From NCBI RefSeq assembly GCF_900497805.2, contig NW_020954588.1, forward strand, positions 10,968,433 through 11,032,432: a stretch of 64,000 nucleotides of DNA, in the 5' to 3' direction. The DNA comes from Vombatus ursinus (lineage: Eukaryota > Chordata > Mammalia > Diprotodontia > Vombatidae). Both the position numbers and the translations under genes were made by a program. Shown here piece by piece: positions 22,070 through 32,920 of this stretch (position 1 is its first letter; each line of letters opens with the position of its first letter). The notes beneath the pieces were generated by a model. It searched no databases, was not told the origin of the DNA, and was given only the letters and a program-made list of their open reading frames with translations.

Positions 22070-23275
22070 CAGAATGGAAATCATAATCTCAGACAAAGCA
22101 AAAGGAGAAATAGGCTACCATAGACAAAGAATAATGTCGATACTAAATATATATGCACCAAATGGCAGAGCATTCAAATTGTTAAAGGTACAAACAAAAC
22201 CAATGCAGCAAAAAATTAGAAGGAAAATAGGAAACTGGGAAAAATGTCTGATAAAGGCCTCATTTCTAAAATATATATGAAACTGGGCCAAATTTATAAA
22301 AATAAGAAACATTCCTCATTTGATAAATGACCGATGATACGAATAGGCAGTTTTTATAAAAAGAAGTCAAACCTCTCAATAGTTATATAAAAAAAACATT
22401 CTAAATCCCTATTAGAGAAATGTGAATTAAAATAACTCTAAGATACCACTTCACACCTATCAGATTGGCTAATATGACAGAAAAAGGATAAGGAAAAATG
22501 CTGATGGGGATGTGGAAAAGACAGGTACACTGATGCACCATCGGCAGGGTTGTGAATTGTTCCAACCATTCTGGAGAGCAATTAGAATGCCCAAATGGCT
22601 ATAAAACTGTGTGTACCCTTTGACCCAGCAATGACAGCACTAGGTCTGTACCCCAAAGAGATCTAAGAAAAGAGGGAAGGACCTGTATGTATAAAAATAT
22701 CCATAGCAACTTTTTTTGTACTGGCAAAGAACTGGAAATTGAAGAGATGCCTATCAGTTGGTAAATGGTTAAATAAGTTGTGGTATATGATTGTGAAGGA
22801 ATGCCATTGTGCTATAAGAAATGACAAGCAGCATGATTTCAGAAAAACCTGGAAAGACTTATATGAACTGATGCAGAATGAAGTGACCAGAACCAGCAGA
22901 TAATAGCATACAGTACAAAGTAATAGTAATATTGTGCTTATGATCAATTATGAAATACTTAGCTACTGTGATCAATACGATGATACAAAACAATTCTGAA
23001 GAATTCATGATGAAAAATAGTATCAATTCCAGAGAAAGAACTGATAAATTTTAAGTGCAAATTGAAGTATATTTTTTTCTTTTCTTTTTTTTTCTTTTCT
23101 TTTTTGCAACAAGGCTAATGTGGAAATATTTTGCATGATTTCACATATAAAATTGATATCAAATTGCTTGCCTTCTCAATGGGTGAGGGAGGGGCTAAAG
23201 AGAGGAAAAAATTTGGAATTCAATTTTTGTCTTTGTTAAAATTAACTAAATAAATTTAAATGAATGAGTGAATGA
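22070..23275 (+). mobile_element. L1 LINE, internally deleted
   Basis: The 5' piece (22074-22200) contains IIISDKAKG and SILNIYAPNGRAFK, matching L1 endonuclease TILNIYAPNTGAPRF. It then joins, near 22200-22220, the region TGGGAAAAATGTCTGATAA, just upstream of the ORF2 C-terminus. The C-terminal part and 3' UTR follow to about 23275. RT is missing, as in the preceding L1. Frames are broken in several places. Confidence 0.8.
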
Positions 23276-23399
23276 AAAGGTTTCTAGTGCATTGGATGGA
23301 TTTATGAGAGGAGATGGACAATAATCACCCAGGAAGACAAAGTATGGATGGCTTTTCATCTATATCCCTCAAGACCACATTCACAGAGATGAGATCACA

Positions 23400-23640
23400 T
23401 CTTCATTCAATTAATCAACAAGCATCTAATAAGTGTCTGCTATATGGCAAGTACTGAAATATTCAACGATGCAGTCTTAAAATCAAGATTTGGAAGACAT
23501 TCCAAGAAATATCTATACCATCCTTTACTTTAGACAAGTGAAATATTATTTTTAAAAAATAAAGGAACTAAAGTCCAGACAGGTTGAATACTTGTACAAA
23601 GTCACATAGCTAATAAAAAAACTTCATAAACTAGAAGTTA
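23400..23640 (-). mobile_element. L2 tail plus MIR-like SINE fragment, antisense
   Basis: AACAAGCATCTAATAAGTGTC at 23427 is an antisense L2 tail. AAAGGAACTAAAGTCCAGAC and CAAAGTCACATAGCTAATA at 23560-23620 are an antisense MIR-like core. Confidence 0.5.
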
Positions 23641-23714
23641 TGTTTTCTTGTATTGATTGTCAAAATTTTTACTATAACATAGTTGTGATGGAATAGGCTG
23701 GTGCCCTGCTTTCC

Positions 23715-23830
23715 CCTTGCTTGGGGTTCAAGTTTCAGCTCTGCAACTACTAGGTTGCATGATCAAGCACTAACTAAATCTCTTGACCATTCTCGGCCTC
23801 AATTTTCCCATTTTCACTGTGTGAATCATC
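23715..23830 (+). mobile_element. MIR-like SINE fragment, sense
   Basis: GGGTTCAAGTTTCAGCTCTG, CAACTACTAGGTTGCATGA and CTCGGCCTCAATTTTCCCA follow the order of the MIR core. Confidence 0.65.
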
Positions 23831-23849
23831 TGTTGATCAGAAAGACTAA

Positions 23850-24545
23850 ACCAGAATCTTTCACCTCACTAGTTCTTATTTCATATAGGTAATATAAGTC
23901 TAATCTATTTAGACTGTCTGACAGTCATTCTGTGCTACCTATGAGTCTTTCATTCAAGGATAATTAAATGAATAATAAACACTTGTTATTTACTTATTTT
24001 TTTAATTTTTTGCAATGGGTCAGGCAATAATGCTAGGAGCTGGATTGAAGAGTGAAAGTATTAAATATATAAAATAAAGACACAAACTGAACTAATCTCT
24101 TCCTGGATGTACTTCAGACTTTTGAGATCATCATTTAATCTTTTGATTTCACCATCATTGAAATGGAAAACACCATCAGTGATAAATTTTCATGGACATT
24201 CTAGGATTTAATCAATACACCTTTAAATCCAGTTCTGAGTTATTCATTATGCTAGTCAATATTGCCATCCTTCTATCCCTTTTGGATCCAATAATATCTT
24301 ATCATTGAAAGGATTATTACTTGCAACACTATAGCCACTATTGATGTTCATGTTTTATAATTCTTTAAAATTCTTTTCTTAGTCCTCAAAATTGAAATCA
24401 TTATGTCTTATTTAACTCAAAGCCCAATTGTAGCCTGTTTAATGAATGTAGACAATAGGTTATAATAATTCATAACTATTAAAATTAGTAATAATAGGCA
24501 ATTGTTATTTGCATATTACTTTTAGACAGTTTCTCAAAAATTATA
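23850..24545. other. No gene recognised
   Basis: About 700 bp of AT-rich sequence. No gene or clear repeat. Confidence 0.4.
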
Positions 24546-24547
24546 TT

Positions 24548-25012
24548 CTAGGTCAATATTCCAAAGATATCATAATAAAGGGAAAGGACCCACACGTACA
24601 AAAATATTTATAACAGCTCTTTTTTGTGGTGGCCAAGAATTGGAAATTGAGGGGATGCCCATCAACTGGGGAATGGTATATGAATGGAATGGAATGCTAT
24701 TGTTCTATAAGAAATGATGAACAAGCAGATTTCAGACCTGGACTCACATGAACTGCTGCAAAATGAAGTGAGCAGAACAAGTAGAGCATCGCACACAGTA
24801 ACAGCAACACTCTGCTGTGATCAGCTATGATTGGCTTAGCTCTTCTCAGCAATACAATGATCCAAGACAATTCCAAAAGACTCATGGAAAATGCTATCTA
24901 GCTCCAGAGAAAGAACTGATGTGATATGAATACAGACCGAAGCATACTATTTTACTTTTTTTCTTTTTGGAATTTTTTTTCTTTTGTTCTCTTTCTTCTT
25001 TCACAACATGAC
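24548..25012 (+). mobile_element. L1 LINE, short 3' fragment
   Basis: CACGTACAAAAATATTTATA, GGCCAAGAATTGGAAATTGA, CATCAACTGGGGAATGG and AAGCATACTATTTTACTTTT belong to the L1 ORF2 end and 3' UTR. It stops after CACAACATGACTA without the usual tail, so it is cut at both ends. It shows the uninterrupted AGACTCATGGAAAATGC junction. Confidence 0.85.
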
Positions 25013-25099
25013 TAAAAATGATAGTTCTACTACAAAAGAATCATTTTCTCTAAGAAAAATTGAACTGATAGTAAAAGGACAATTGACCTTTCATCATTT

Positions 25100-25352
25100 G
25101 CTTGTCTCTCATCATTCCTGAAATTCCTTCCCCCTCTCTCTTCCCCTTTCATTCTCCCCCTCATCCTCTCCCTTTCCTCCCCTCCCCTTATTTCTCTCTC
25201 TTTCTCTTTCTACCCTTCTTCTCTTCTCTCTCTCTCTCTTTCACTCTCTCCTCCCTTTCTCTTTCCCTCCCTTCTTCTGCCCCTCTCCTCTTTCCCCCCT
25301 CCCTCTTCTTCTTCCTCCCTTTTTCCTCTCCCTCCCCGTTCCTCTCTTTGCA
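25100..25352. repeat. Homopyrimidine (CT-rich) tract
   Basis: About 250 bp almost purely C and T on the plus strand (CTCTCTCTTCCCCTTTC and similar), purine on the other. The 85-codon frame across it is an artefact of composition. Confidence 0.95.
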
Positions 25353-25514
25353 TCTCTAAAAGCCAAACATGCTATATTCACATATCATGGGAATGCCTAA
25401 CATACAATAGCAACACCTACTTATCTTTTCATTCTTATACTTTAGCTAAAACATGCCTAAATTTTTTTTCAGTCTTCAGCTACAATAATACATAGTGATT
25501 TTACTCAATATTCA

Positions 25515-25605
25515 ATTATAATATAATATGACATGACATGAAATGTTATGATATGATAAAATACAATATAATATAATGTAATATAGAAACACAATATAAT
25601 CTACA
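25515..25605. repeat. AT-rich pentanucleotide-like repeat
   Basis: Runs of ATAATATAATATGACATGAC and TACAATATAATATAATG. Units are imperfect. Confidence 0.8.
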
Positions 25606-25654
25606 GATATAGATTTTACAAAGGGGTCAATAAAATTGGGATTTCTACATAAAA

Positions 25655-25810
25655 TATCCTTCATTTCTTTGAATCCAATCTTTCTACAGTCAGTAGCAAG
25701 CTCTCCATCACTAGAGCTTTTCAAACAGAAGCTGCATGACCACTAGTTTTGTAGGAGGTATTGATGTTCAGGTAAGGGTTGAACTGGATGACATCTGAGA
25801 ATTCTTTTAA
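25655..25810 (+). mobile_element. CR1/L3 LINE 3' end, sense
   Basis: AAGCTCTCCATCACTAGAGC, GAAGCTGCATGACCACTAG, GGTATTGATGTTCAGGTAAG and GGTTGAACTGGATGACATCT match the sense CR1/L3 terminus. Confidence 0.75.
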
Positions 25811-25839
25811 GTGTTACCATGCAACGAACTGACTTAAGC

Positions 25840-26150
25840 TTTGTTTATGACCGGACGTGTTTTTTTAGACTAACTAGTGGAACAAACAACCTCCAAACTC
25901 CTGCTCATAAATAGTTATTAGGATTTATTCAGGTAGTTTATGTAATGCTGTTTGCTATCCTTGCTTGTAAAATTTAGTGCTGCTTGCAGGAATTTCCTGC
26001 AGTAAGGTCAAGAATCAATAAACAAGCCTGTGTCCTTTGTAAAAATAAGCAGTACAAATCAGACTACTTGGTCACTCCTGTGCAGCTGTGATTCCTCCAG
26101 CTGTTTAGGCACAAGCCTTGGGTCTTTGATCCCTGTTGGCTTTTGGCAGC
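25840..26150 (+). mobile_element. LTR-like endogenous retrovirus fossil
   Basis: A TATA-like CATAAATAG, a polyadenylation signal AATAAA (in AGAATCAATAAACAAGCC) and a following R/U5-like stretch that ends near GGGTCTTTGATCCCTG suggest an LTR. Family is uncertain, and no coding interior is recognisable next to it. A broken fossil with approximate boundaries. Confidence 0.35.
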
Positions 26151-27029
26151 CAGGTGATATCCCTTCCTGACTGAGTTGAGAGGAGGTGAAAGAAGCGTAG
26201 ATTACGAGAGGGCATTCTATTGTGGACTTTGTTATTTCAGAATTAGAAAACAGAATCACGCTGATTGCAACCTTGGCTAAAGGAGAGAGAAGCACAAAAA
26301 AGAAAGAAGGAACAGAAGGGAAAGAAAAGGGGGAAATAATTTATCACATGGAAGAACCCAAATAAAGACCTTACAATTTTCAGGCCCAGAGAAATTAAGA
26401 GAAATAGAGTGCATCTGGAACAGATGTTCAATTGAAAAGATCATGGCATAAGCAATGAATTAGCTAAGGAAGGGATATTAACTACAAAAGAAAAAAAAAA
26501 ACACAAAAAAGGAAAAAAAAGTCATGAAATAAGAAAATTTCTAGGGACAGGGAAAGGTGATAGGCATGAACACTATTTAATGTGCCAAATGATTAAGTGA
26601 TTAATCCTGCATAGTAATTTTGAAATACATTTTCCACAAGTAAGCAAATGTCTATTTTTGCATAAAAAAGCATTTAGGAATTTTCTTTGTGCCTTGCCAA
26701 ATTTAGACTAACATCTAACCTCACTGTAATATCCTATTGTAGAAAGTTAAAATTAAATGCAGAGAAAATGTTTAGAGTAAGAAGACAGTATAATCATAGA
26801 CCTAATACTCAGTTGAGTTTTCTCATCTGTTTTCAAGCACTACAGAAGCTACTCCTAACTGCAGTATCTATGTCTGTGCATTTGTCCTCTGGGAATATTT
26901 CCCTACTTGCATCCTGCCAGCCCACATGGAGTTTTTCCTTCTTGGAACCTGTGGCCCATTTGTAGTCATAAACACACAGCATTTAATCATAGCCTGTGTT
27001 TTATTGTTCTTAAATTCATGTGTATTAGC
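26151..27029. other. No gene recognised
   Basis: About 880 bp. It contains A-rich stretches near 26290-26520. Short frames at 26687-26965 (+) and 26868-27059 (-) overlap and have no recognisable domain. Confidence 0.4.
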
Positions 27030-27034
27030 CTTTT

Positions 27035-27275
27035 GTTGCGGTTTATCAGTTTCAGTCATGTCTGACTTTTCATGACCCCATTTTGGGGGTTTTCATGGCA
27101 AAGATCCTGGAGCAGTTTGTCCTTTCCTTCTTCAGCTCATTTTACTGATGAGGAAACTGAGGCAGGGTTAAGAGACTTGCCCGGAGTTATACAACTAGTA
27201 AGTGTCTAAGGCCATGTTTGAACTCAGGAAGTCTTCCTGACTTCTATCCATTGCATCAACTAACTACTCTAGGTA
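27035..27275 (-). mobile_element. MAR1-type SINE, antisense
   Basis: CAGTTTCAGTCATGTCTGAC, TTTTCATGACCCCATTTTGG, GATGAGGAAACTGAGGCAGG and TTTGAACTCAGGAAGTCTTC follow the antisense MAR1 order from RTE-like tail to tRNA-like head. Confidence 0.85.
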
Positions 27276-27363
27276 TTAGAGATGCTTACCTCTTTAACTC
27301 TATTGTCAGTCCAATGAAGGTAAAATCCATGTCTTCTCCTTCACTTGTGTCTCCTAAAGCAAA

Positions 27364-27552
27364 GAGATGTCAAATTCATGGCTAGCAACCCATGCGGCCC
27401 ACCAAAATCCAAAGTACAGTTGGAAACAGACAAAAATTTAATTGGACAAAATAAATAAAAATGCAATACAACATGGATCATTTTAATTTGTGATTTTCTA
27501 AATCAATATGCAGCCTCAGGAATCCATTTCTACTGCTATTTAACACCGCTGC
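27364..27552. mobile_element. hAT-type MITE, family B (copy 2)
   Basis: GAGATGTCAAATTCATG on the left and TTTAACACCGCTG on the right are the degenerate inverted ends. Inside are GCGGCCCACC, AAATAAATAAAAATGC, TTAATTTGTGATTTTC and GCAGCCTCAGGAATCC. Confidence 0.8.
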
Positions 27553-28064
27553 CCTAAAGTGTTTAGGACATTTCTATGTATCTGGAAGAGGTTCATTAAG
27601 TAATCAAAATATCAACCATACTTTACAAATCAAATTGATGATTAGGAATGTTTATTATCAAAACTAATCATAAGGTTCCATTATCACTGCTATCAACTAG
27701 TGGGGAATATGGATTGATTTGGTAGAAAATGAATAAGCACACGACTAACATGGCTTTCAATGTATCTGACACTTGGAAACATAAATTGAAACCAAATTTT
27801 GAGTAAAATACAACTTAGGATATAAAAAATAGTCTCAGCATCATAAAAGCATCTATCAGTGGACAATCATACACTCTGTTAGGATGAGCTAATCCAACAA
27901 GTATTAATTAAGCACCTGCCATGGGCATGGTAATATTTTAAGTGGTGAGGATGCTCTAGTCTTCTAAGCCAGCAAGAAGAAAAAAGTTCATATCGGTTAA
28001 TATTATTTGTTAACTCTATGCCCAGAGCTCAGGAATTGGGAAGTGAGGCATCTTCAGGTCACTG
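27553..28064. other. No gene; one antisense L2 tail scrap
   Basis: About 500 bp. AACAAGTATTAATTAAGCACC near 27897 looks like an antisense L2 tail. Otherwise I recognise nothing. Confidence 0.4.
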
Positions 28065-28260
28065 AATAATCACATCTGTCTAGGAGCAGGGATGGTTAGA
28101 CTGGAGAAGAGATTTTGGAAGAACCTCATAGCTATCTCCAAGTATTTAAAGATCTATTGCATAGAAGAGGTCAAAATTACACGTGAGCAATTACGGAAGT
28201 GAAGTATTAGGTAAATGGAGGCTTTGCGGAAAGAACAATTTCTCAATAATTTCACCTATA
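28065..28260 (+). mobile_element. CR1/L3 LINE fragment, sense
   Basis: AGGGATGGTTAGACTGGAGA, AGAGATTTTGGAAGAACCTC, ATAGCTATCTCCAAGTATTT and AAAGATCTATTGCATAGAAG correspond to the CR1/L3 region that reads GGCTGGAGAAGAG...ATAGCTGTCTTCAA. Confidence 0.7.
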
Positions 28261-28269
28261 ACAAATCAA

Positions 28270-28640
28270 GTAGTCAATAAAACATTTATAAAGTGCCCAC
28301 TAGCCTATTAGCCTACTACCATGCACTGTGTTAAGCACTGGAGATACAAAGATAAAAAACAGACTCTGCTCTCAAGGTACTCATAATCTAAATGGGAAAA
28401 AAAATGTGGAAACTACCTTGTACAAACAAGCTACATACAGCATAAATGAGAAGTAAGCAACAGAAGTAAGGTACTTGAATTGAGGTGGATCGTGAAAGGC
28501 TTCCTGAAGAAGGTGGGATTTTAGTTGGTATCTGAAGGGATCCAGGAAAGCCAGGAGGTCGAGATAAGGAGGGAGAACAAGATAGCCAGGGGTAAAGTCC
28601 AGAGTCAGGAGATTCAGTGTCTCATTAACACACTGAATAA
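28270..28640 (-). mobile_element. L2 LINE 3' end, antisense
   Basis: CTACCATGCACTGTGTTAAG, CACTGGAGATACAAAGATAA, CTGCTCTCAAGGTACTCATA are the antisense L2 tail. CAAGCTACATACAGCATAAA, AAGGCTTCCTGAAGAAGG and CAAGATAGCCAGGGG continue into the ORF2 C-terminal region. Confidence 0.8.
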
Positions 28641-28949
28641 CAGCAAGGAAGCCATTTTCATTGTAACGAAGACTACTTGGTGCTGCTGAGACAGGATGTA
28701 ATAATGTTCTGCTCAGAGTATTCTGAGCTCTTTCAGAGAAGATTGTATGATCAAATTTGGAGATGCAGTATGAGAGTTCTTGAGCAGGTATGGATGCGAC
28801 ACTGTGCCCCCTGAGGCCCCTGACAACTGTGAGATTGTTTTATATATCTTTCAACATAAAATACATGTAACAAAGTAATGAGATGTAGCCCTTAATTTCT
28901 TGCAGTCTACATAATGTTAGAGACTGGACCTGTGATTTTATTTGTAAAG

Positions 28950-29160
28950 CAAATTACCCATGAGGAAATTCCCTCTATCAATACAGGTCTGTACCTTCTC
29001 TGCAATTTATAATTTTAGAGAGTTGGCCAGAGTACTAAAAGGCCAAGTGACTTGCCCAGGGTCATAGAGATAGTATGTGTCAGAAGTGGTACTTGAATCC
29101 AATTAACCTATCGTCAAAGCTGGCTTTCTAGCCATCACACTGCCTCATCACCCCTCTATA
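28950..29160 (-). mobile_element. THER-like SINE (ATAAGTTGCAGAGAAGG type), antisense
   Basis: CCTCTATCAATACAGGTCTG, TACCTTCTCTGCAATTTAT, TTAGAGAGTTGGCCAGAG, CAAGTGACTTGCCCAGGG and GTGGTACTTGAATCC. The same family occurs in sense at 33355-33600 and 47305-47545 and in antisense at 61040-61240. Confidence 0.75.
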
Positions 29161-29465
29161 AAAATCCACTCACAGAAAGTAAATGAGAAAGTCACATTTT
29201 AGAAGTCAGAACTTAGAGAATAGTAATCACCCCATTGTTTTGTTTTGTTTTTTTCCTTTTTCCACTGATTGATTACCTGGCTTTAATCCACTGTTTCCTC
29301 CCAGCTTCCAATATCTGACTTCTTGGGTCCAGATGTGTTCTTACTGTCTGGGATCATAGTGTTGTTCTATGCCAACATGTTAAACTGGCTTAATGTGACA
29401 GAGATGAAAAGGGAACGGTCAGAGAGGTAAGGAGAGAACCAGGATCATGTCAACACACAGATATC

Positions 29466-29989
29466 AAGAACAAAGAGTTGTGCTATAAGAAATGATGAAC
29501 AGGCTGACTTCAGAAAAACCTGAAAAGACTTGTATGGTCTGATGCTGAGTGAAGTGAGCAGAACCAAGAGAACGTTGTACACAATAACGGCCATGTTGTG
29601 CGATGACTAATATTGATAAACTTAACCCTTCCCAGCAATACAATGATCTAAGACATCTCCAAAGGCATTGTGATGCCTTTATCCTTAAAGAAGAAAGAAC
29701 TATGGAGTTTGAATGCAGATCAAAGCATACTATTTGCTATTTTTTTTCTTCTATTGAGTTTTGTTTCCTCTTTCTGGTGGTTCCTCCTATTGGTTCTAAT
29801 TCTTACTTACAACATCCCTAATTTGAAAATATGTTTAAAAGGAATGTACTTGTATAGCCTATATCAGATTGTGTGCTGTCTTGGGGATGGTGGGGGGGGG
29901 AGGGAGAGAAAAAATTTAAACTCAAAGCATATGGAAGTGATTATTGATAAATTAAAATAAATTGATTTTAAAAAAAGAACAAAGAGTTG
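29466..29989 (+). mobile_element. L1 LINE 3' end with perfect target-site duplication
   Basis: The 494-bp insert (29481-29974) begins in the ORF2 C-terminal region (TGTGCTATAAGAAATGATG) and ends in TTGATTTTAAAAA. It is flanked by the identical 15-mer AAGAACAAAGAGTTG at 29466-29480 and 29975-29989. This is the hallmark of target-primed reverse transcription with 5' truncation. The 3' UTR contains a poly-G stretch near 29892. Open frames at 29603-29960 are untranslated L1 sequence. Confidence 0.95.
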
Positions 29990-30124
29990 CTCAAGAAGGA
30001 GGAATCAACAGTTTAATTGCTGCAAAGAGATCCTTTTCATTGGTTCTTGTCTCTGTGAAGAGCACAATTCTAACCATTATTGTAATAGAAATAGGTGGGA
30101 TTTGGAAAAGAAAGTTATTTCCTT

Positions 30125-30164
30125 TCTCTCTCTCTCTCTCTCTTTGTGTGTGTGTGTGTGTGTG
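30125..30164. repeat. (CT)n(TG)n microsatellite
   Basis: CTCTCTCTCTCTCTCTC followed by TTTGTGTGTGTGTGTG. Confidence 0.95.
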
Positions 30165-30184
30165 GTCTACTAGTCTGTTAAACA

Positions 30185-30500
30185 TAGAGTCATGGAATCA
30201 TAAGGTTAGAAAAGGTCATCCATTTCAACCTCAATCTGAAACATGGACACAGGCTACAATATTCCTAACTAATCCTCATTCAGCATCCATTTGATGGCCT
30301 GCAGTAGACTACCTCCAAAGACAACTAAATTTGGGAATTTATTTGTGTTTCTAATATTGAAGTCAAAACTGTCTCCTTGTGACTTCCACCTACTGAACCC
30401 AGTTCTGGTCAAACAGTACAAGAATAATTCCTCTTATACAACTATAGCATATTAGAAGACAGTGATCATGTCACTCCAAGGTTTCTCTTCTCTAATAGTT
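30185..30500 (-). mobile_element. CR1/L3 LINE fragment, antisense
   Basis: AGTCATGGAATCATAAGG, TTAGAAAAGGTCATCCATTT, GACTTCCACCTACTGAACCC, AGTTCTGGTCAAACAGTACA and AGACAGTGATCATGTCACTC follow the antisense CR1/L3 order. Confidence 0.7.
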
Positions 30501-31554
30501 TTTTTTAACTAATTGATTTTTTTATATTCAGTGACATTCTTTAGTTAATAATTTGCTAATGACAAATTCCTTAATACTATTTACTGACAAGATCAGTAAT
30601 AACTGATAGTTGAAAAATCTTAATGTTAACATTCAACAGTATATTATAGTTCACTAGTAAATTCTGTGGACTCCATTACCCAACCAAACATGCTACATTT
30701 CACTGCTCCCCTAGAGTTCTCCAGTTGGTAGTTTGGAGGAAGGGGCTATATTCTGTCCCTCTTCCATTGGCTCAAGACCTCACCCATGATGTTCCCCAAG
30801 TTTTAGGGGCCTGTTCTAGCAACAAAATGCCACGATGAAAAGATACTGCTCTTACGCACATGGGAGGGGGATGTAGGATGCCTTCTCCCACAATCAGTCC
30901 TGCCATTTCCCACAAGGATGTCTCCATCTTTGGTGATTTAGGCATGCGCAAAAGAGACCCATTACAATAGCCCCAAGTATTTTTGGTAGAATGGCAAGTA
31001 TTCTACAAGTTTTTTTTTTTTGCTAGAATAAAGATTGTCTAAGCTTAGTGTTACCCTGAAACTTTTTTTTTTGCTTGAGCTATCATCTACTTGCTTAATC
31101 TGATTGCCTTGACATGAGATTTAATAGCACAACATGAAAGAAAGTTCTATTTTTTTTTTAATAGTAGATGTTCACTCAGTGTGTTACTGGCCTGGGGCTT
31201 CCTACTCAAATATAATTATTTAGTTCTCAATTGTGTTTTATGTCCCTGCATGGTACATCATAAGGCAAGCTATCCTGAAAACAAAATCCTGAGGTAAATT
31301 TTTATCCGTAGTAAATAGAGTTCATTTAGGAATTAAGAATAAAACATTATTTTAAAATTACTCATTTTTGCAAACATTAGTCTTAATAAAATATGGAAAT
31401 TTTTAATGAATGAGTATTGCCAACAGAAAGGAAGCTATAATATGATTACTCAAAAGCGCACTAATTTTGCTAATTTATTTTTAAAAAATAGATCCAGTCT
31501 ATAATTTGTAAATGAACTCCAGAAATCCTATTGATTCATTCTTTAAAAAAATCT
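30501..31554. other. About 1 kb without a recognised gene
   Basis: 30660-31070 has weak LTR-like marks: an inverted CCAAT in TTCCATTGGCTC and an AATAAA in AGAATAAAGATTG. That is not enough to call an element. The rest is AT-rich with poly-T runs. Confidence 0.35.
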
Positions 31555-31850
31555 CACTTCTCATAGACATCACGAGCTGAGTCTTGAAAGAGGGTTTGAG
31601 ATTCTATGAATTGGAGTTGTGGTTGAAGAGCATTCATTCTGGGCATGAGAGGACAGTGAATATCAAGATAGGGAGGCAGGCAACAAGACATAGGCCAATC
31701 TGGCTGGAACACAGAGTGTGTGATTGGGAGGAAAGGTAGGCTCCAGCCACATTTCAAAGGGCTTTAAATATCGAGTGAAGGAGGATAGGATGCTATCGAA
31801 GTCTCTTGAGCAGAGGAGTGGCGATGTCAGACTAAGATTTTAGGTTCTTA
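31555..31850 (-). mobile_element. L2 LINE fragment, antisense
   Basis: GAGCTGAGTCTTGAAAGAGG, AGAGCATTCATTCTGGGCAT, GTGTGTGATTGGGAGG, AAAGGGCTTTAAATATCGAG and TTGAGCAGAGGAGTGGCGAT follow the antisense L2 ORF2 C-terminal region. The minus frame at 31554-31757 reads LQPQLQFIESQTLFQDSARD, a decayed L2 protein end. Confidence 0.8.
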
Positions 31851-31854
31851 CGTT

Positions 31855-31965
31855 GCAAACTCTTTGAAGACAGAGTCCGTCTATATAATGTTGGTATTTC
31901 CAGTGTCCTGCACAGTATCTTGCATACATTATATGCTAATTATAAAAACTATTAAATTGAACTTC
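31855..31965 (+). mobile_element. L2 LINE 3' tail, sense
   Basis: CAAACTCTTTGAAGACAGAG, TTTCCAGTGTCCTGCACAGT and a degenerate TTGCATACATTATATGC match the sense L2 terminus. Confidence 0.6.
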
Positions 31966-32042
31966 TATCTGAGTCACCAAGTCTTTTTCTTGTTCTTCAT
32001 GCCTATACCACTTCTTTGGTGCTCTGCCTTATAACTAGAGTC

Positions 32043-32244
32043 CAGGGGTGGGGAACCTGTAGCCTGGAGGCTACATGTGGCTTTCTAAGTGCTCAGGTAT
32101 GATCTTTTGACTGAGCCCAAGTTTTGCAGAACAAATCCTTTTATTAAAGGGGTTTGTTCTGTGAAGTTTGGATTCAGTCAAGGGAGCCACTTGAGGACCT
32201 GTAGGGTCACATGTAGCCTCCAGGCCACAGGTTCCCCACTCCTG
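32043..32244. mobile_element. hAT-type MITE, family A (copy 2)
   Basis: The best preserved copy. Ends are CAGGGGTGGGGAACCTG and CAGGTTCCCCACTCCTG, a 17-bp imperfect inverted pair. The middle reads TTCTGTGAAGTTTGGATTCA. Flanks contain CTAGAG and CTAGAC, compatible with a decayed TCTAGA-type target duplication. Confidence 0.85.
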
Positions 32245-32640
32245 TTACTAGACCCTACTGATTGTAAAAGTGTTCTTTCTAATTGCCTCTACTCTGTCCC
32301 CCATGCCCTGTCTGAGATTGGAGTTCCCTCTACTCACGTCTGTGGACCAGAGCTCCCATGGCTAATTTTCTACCAGATGCTTCCAGGTATCTCTGCAGTC
32401 AGCTGTGTGTCCGACAGAACTTTCAGCTAGGTATTGTCCCCCTACCAATCTACCTGAATAACACATTCTGTTGCCCAAGTCCTACCTGGAAGGATAACTT
32501 TATGCCTCCCATCACTGAGTCACCTGGATTCTAAAAGCCTTTCTGTGACTTCATGTCTACTGTCCATTGCAATGCTCCCCTGAAACACAACCAACCTTTC
32601 CTGCTATCCTCCCTTGCTCACACGATCATAATCTCTTGGG
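32245..32640. other. No gene recognised
   Basis: About 400 bp of unique-looking sequence. The frame at 32089-32430 begins in the MITE and has no domain. Confidence 0.4.
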
Positions 32641-32652
32641 ATTCCTCTCCCT

Positions 32653-32702
<50 letters not shown>

Positions 32703-32725
32703 ACAGACAGACAGAGACAGACAGA
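32653..32725. repeat. (TG)n plus GACA-rich microsatellite
   Basis: About 24 TG units followed by GACAGACAGACAGAGACAG. Confidence 0.95.
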
Positions 32726-32814
32726 GAAGTGTTTTGAATCTCCAATATTTGGCAGGGTGAAGGAGAGGGGGGTGGAGAACTGCAGTATGTCATTTAATGA
32801 ATAAATTCTTCTCT

Positions 32815-32920
32815 CCTGTCAGTAGAATGTAATCTAGGGACTGTGATCTCTTTGTTTTTGAATCTCCAGTGCCTAGCACAGCAATTTAAGCTTAATAAAG
32901 TTTAGTATTTGTTGTTGCTG
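32815..32920 (+). mobile_element. L2 LINE 3' tail, sense
   Basis: AGAATGTAATCTAGGGACTG, TGAATCTCCAGTGCCTAGCA, CAGCAATTTAAGCTTAATAA match the sense L2 terminus. Confidence 0.7.

Noticed and set aside
25102-25359. 85-codon Ser/Leu/Pro/Phe frame
   Set aside because: Translation of a homopyrimidine tract.
30660-31070. Block with CCAAT-like and AATAAA signals
   Set aside because: Same reasoning: signals are too short and common in AT-rich DNA to call an LTR.
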